Shown: piece after piece, positions 63,137 through 64,000 of the stretch
Layout of the letters: every line of letters begins with the position of its first letter
Position numbering within the stretch: the first letter of the stretch is position 1
NCBI RefSeq assembly: GCF_000184745.1
Contig: NC_014931.1
Location: 1,488,001-1,552,000 of the forward strand
DNA length: 64,000 bases
Source: Variovorax paradoxus EPS
GTDB lineage: Bacteria; Pseudomonadota; Gammaproteobacteria; Burkholderiales; Burkholderiaceae_C
Reading direction: 5' to 3'
The notes under the pieces: model-generated
What the model was told of the DNA's origin: nothing
The model's database searches: none
What the model saw: the letters and a program-made list of their open reading frames with translations, nothing else
Made by a program: the position numbers and the translations under genes

Positions 63137-64000
63137 TCAGTCGACCTTTGCGCCGGTCGCTTTCACGACCTTCTCGTACTTGACCAGTTCGGTCTTCATG
63201 AAAGCGCCGAACTGCTCCGGCGAGTTGCCCACCGGCTCGGCCAGCAGCGATGCGAAGCGGGTTTTCGTTTCCGGGGCGTTCAGCGCGGCGACGAAGGCCT
63301 GGTTCAGCTTCACGACCATGTCGGGCGGCGTGCCGGCCGGCGCGACCAGGCCCCACCAGGTGTCGATCGAGAAGCCCTTGATCGTGTCGGCCACCGGCGG
63401 CACCTCGGGCAGCGCGCTGCTGCGTTGCAGCGTCGTCACCGCAATCGCCTTCAGCTTGCCCGAGCGGATGTTCGGCGCCGCGGTCGCTAGGTTGTCGAAG
63501 TTGAAATCGACCTGGCCCGAGATCAGCGCCAACTGCGCCGGGTTGCCGCCGTTGTACGGAATGTGCACCGCGAAGATGCCCGCCTCCTTCTTGAACAGCT
63601 CGCCCGCCAGGTGCCCGGCGCTGCCGTTGCCGCCGCTGCCGTAGTTGAGCTTGGCGGGGTTGGCCTTGGCATAGCGGACGAGGTCGGACACCGAATTGAT
63701 GTTCAGGCGTTTCGCGGTGTCGGCGTTCATCACCAGCACGTTGGGCACGCGGACCATCTGCGTGATCGGTGCGAAGTCGGTGGCGGCGTTGAACGGGATC
63801 TTGCTGTAAAGCCATGGGTTGACCGCATTGGTGGCCGTGGCTGCAACGCCGATCGTGAGGCCGTCCGGTGGCGCCTTGGCCACGATGTCGGCACCGATGT
63901 TGCCGCCCGCACCGGGCTTGTTGTCGACGATGACGGTGCCCAGAGTGTCCTTGACGCGCTCGGCCAGCATGCGCGCGGTGACGTCGATGGGGCCGCCCGC
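63137..64000 (-). CDS. Bug/TctC family substrate-binding protein (5' end outside window)
   Basis: The frame is open from the window edge to a stop at 63137-63139. The visible part begins AGGPIDVTARM, the end of the Bug N-terminal PFPAGG motif, and continues with NKPGAGGNIGADIVAKAPPDG and IPYNGGNPAQLALISG. The signal peptide and start lie beyond base 64000. It is a second Bug protein in this window and faces livF across the REP pair. Its ligand is unknown; it probably belongs to a different operon. Confidence 0.92.
   Translation of the reverse strand, partial: AGGPIDVTARMLAERVKDTLGTVIVDNKPGAGGNIGADIVAKAPPDGLTIGVAATATNAVNPWLYSKIPFNAATDFAPITQMVRVPNVLVMNADTAKRLNINSVSDLVRYAKANPAKLNYGSGGNGSAGHLAGELFKKEAGIFAVHIPYNGGNPAQLALISGQVDFNFDNLATAAPNIRSGKLKAIAVTTLQRSSALPEVPPVADTIKGFSIDTWWGLVAPAGTPPDMVVKLNQAFVAALNAPETKTRFASLLAEPVGNSPEQFGAFMKTELVKYEKVVKATGAKVD

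Overview
The window is GC-rich DNA with short intergenic gaps and many tightly coupled genes. It most resembles a soil or plant-associated member of the Comamonadaceae (Burkholderiales), probably Variovorax or a close relative. The reasons are two tripartite-tricarboxylate (Bug/Tct) type binding proteins, the ribF-ileS-lspA order, the trxB/ftsK/lolA/rarA neighbourhood, a liv operon, and short intergenic repeats of the CTGAGCTTGTCGAAG type. This placement is inferred from gene content; no 16S rRNA or tRNA gene was seen.

1-10.8 kb: two TetR regulators around a short-chain dehydrogenase, with a twin operator in the divergent gap. A four-gene minus-strand operon follows (membrane-anchored HtrA-like protease, MoxR ATPase, DUF58 protein, VWA protein). 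Then come a TatD nuclease, a secreted Lys/Thr/Ala-rich repeat protein, a family 6 DNA glycosylase, and a spermidine-synthase-like protein translationally coupled to a GspE-type ATPase. 10.9-18.5 kb: transport and catabolism, comprising TctBA, a LysR regulator divergent from a Bug binding protein, a gamma-glutamyltransferase family protein, an EamA exporter and an SDR that lacks the catalytic Tyr/Lys. 18.5-25 kb: an accessory glycan islet with a DUF5672-GT17 fusion on the plus strand. On the minus strand it has a GT2-like transferase, a sugar C-methyltransferase, a sugar epimerase, a second methyltransferase and another EamA exporter.

25-36 kb: quinone oxidoreductase, a stand-alone receiver protein, an SBF-type symporter, then a 0.64 kb near-perfect palindrome between converging genes, a Na/phosphate cotransporter, and a LacI-controlled operon for an ABC importer plus a metallophosphodiesterase. 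36-47 kb: lspA-ileS-ribF, an HNH endonuclease, a fatty-acid/CoA cluster (enoyl-CoA hydratase, lipoprotein hydrolase, paired acyl-CoA dehydrogenases), purN and an I78-type inhibitor lipoprotein. 47-59 kb: a DUF1653 protein, M48 peptidase, RsmB-like rRNA methyltransferase, fatty acid desaturase, rpmB-rpmG, trxB, a Crp/Fnr regulator, ftsK, lolA and rarA. 59-64 kb: livHMGF branched-chain amino acid (or similar) permease genes and, convergent, a Bug protein that runs off the window.

Most of the window is ordinary core and transport DNA. The parts most worth a second look are the 27.9-28.5 kb palindrome, the glycan islet with its fused glycosyltransferase, the dispersed 22-bp repeat family (39.4, 44.7, 63.1 kb), and the LacI/ABC/phosphodiesterase operon with its perfect 16-bp operator. 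I saw no CRISPR array, prophage, transposase or recognisable defence system.
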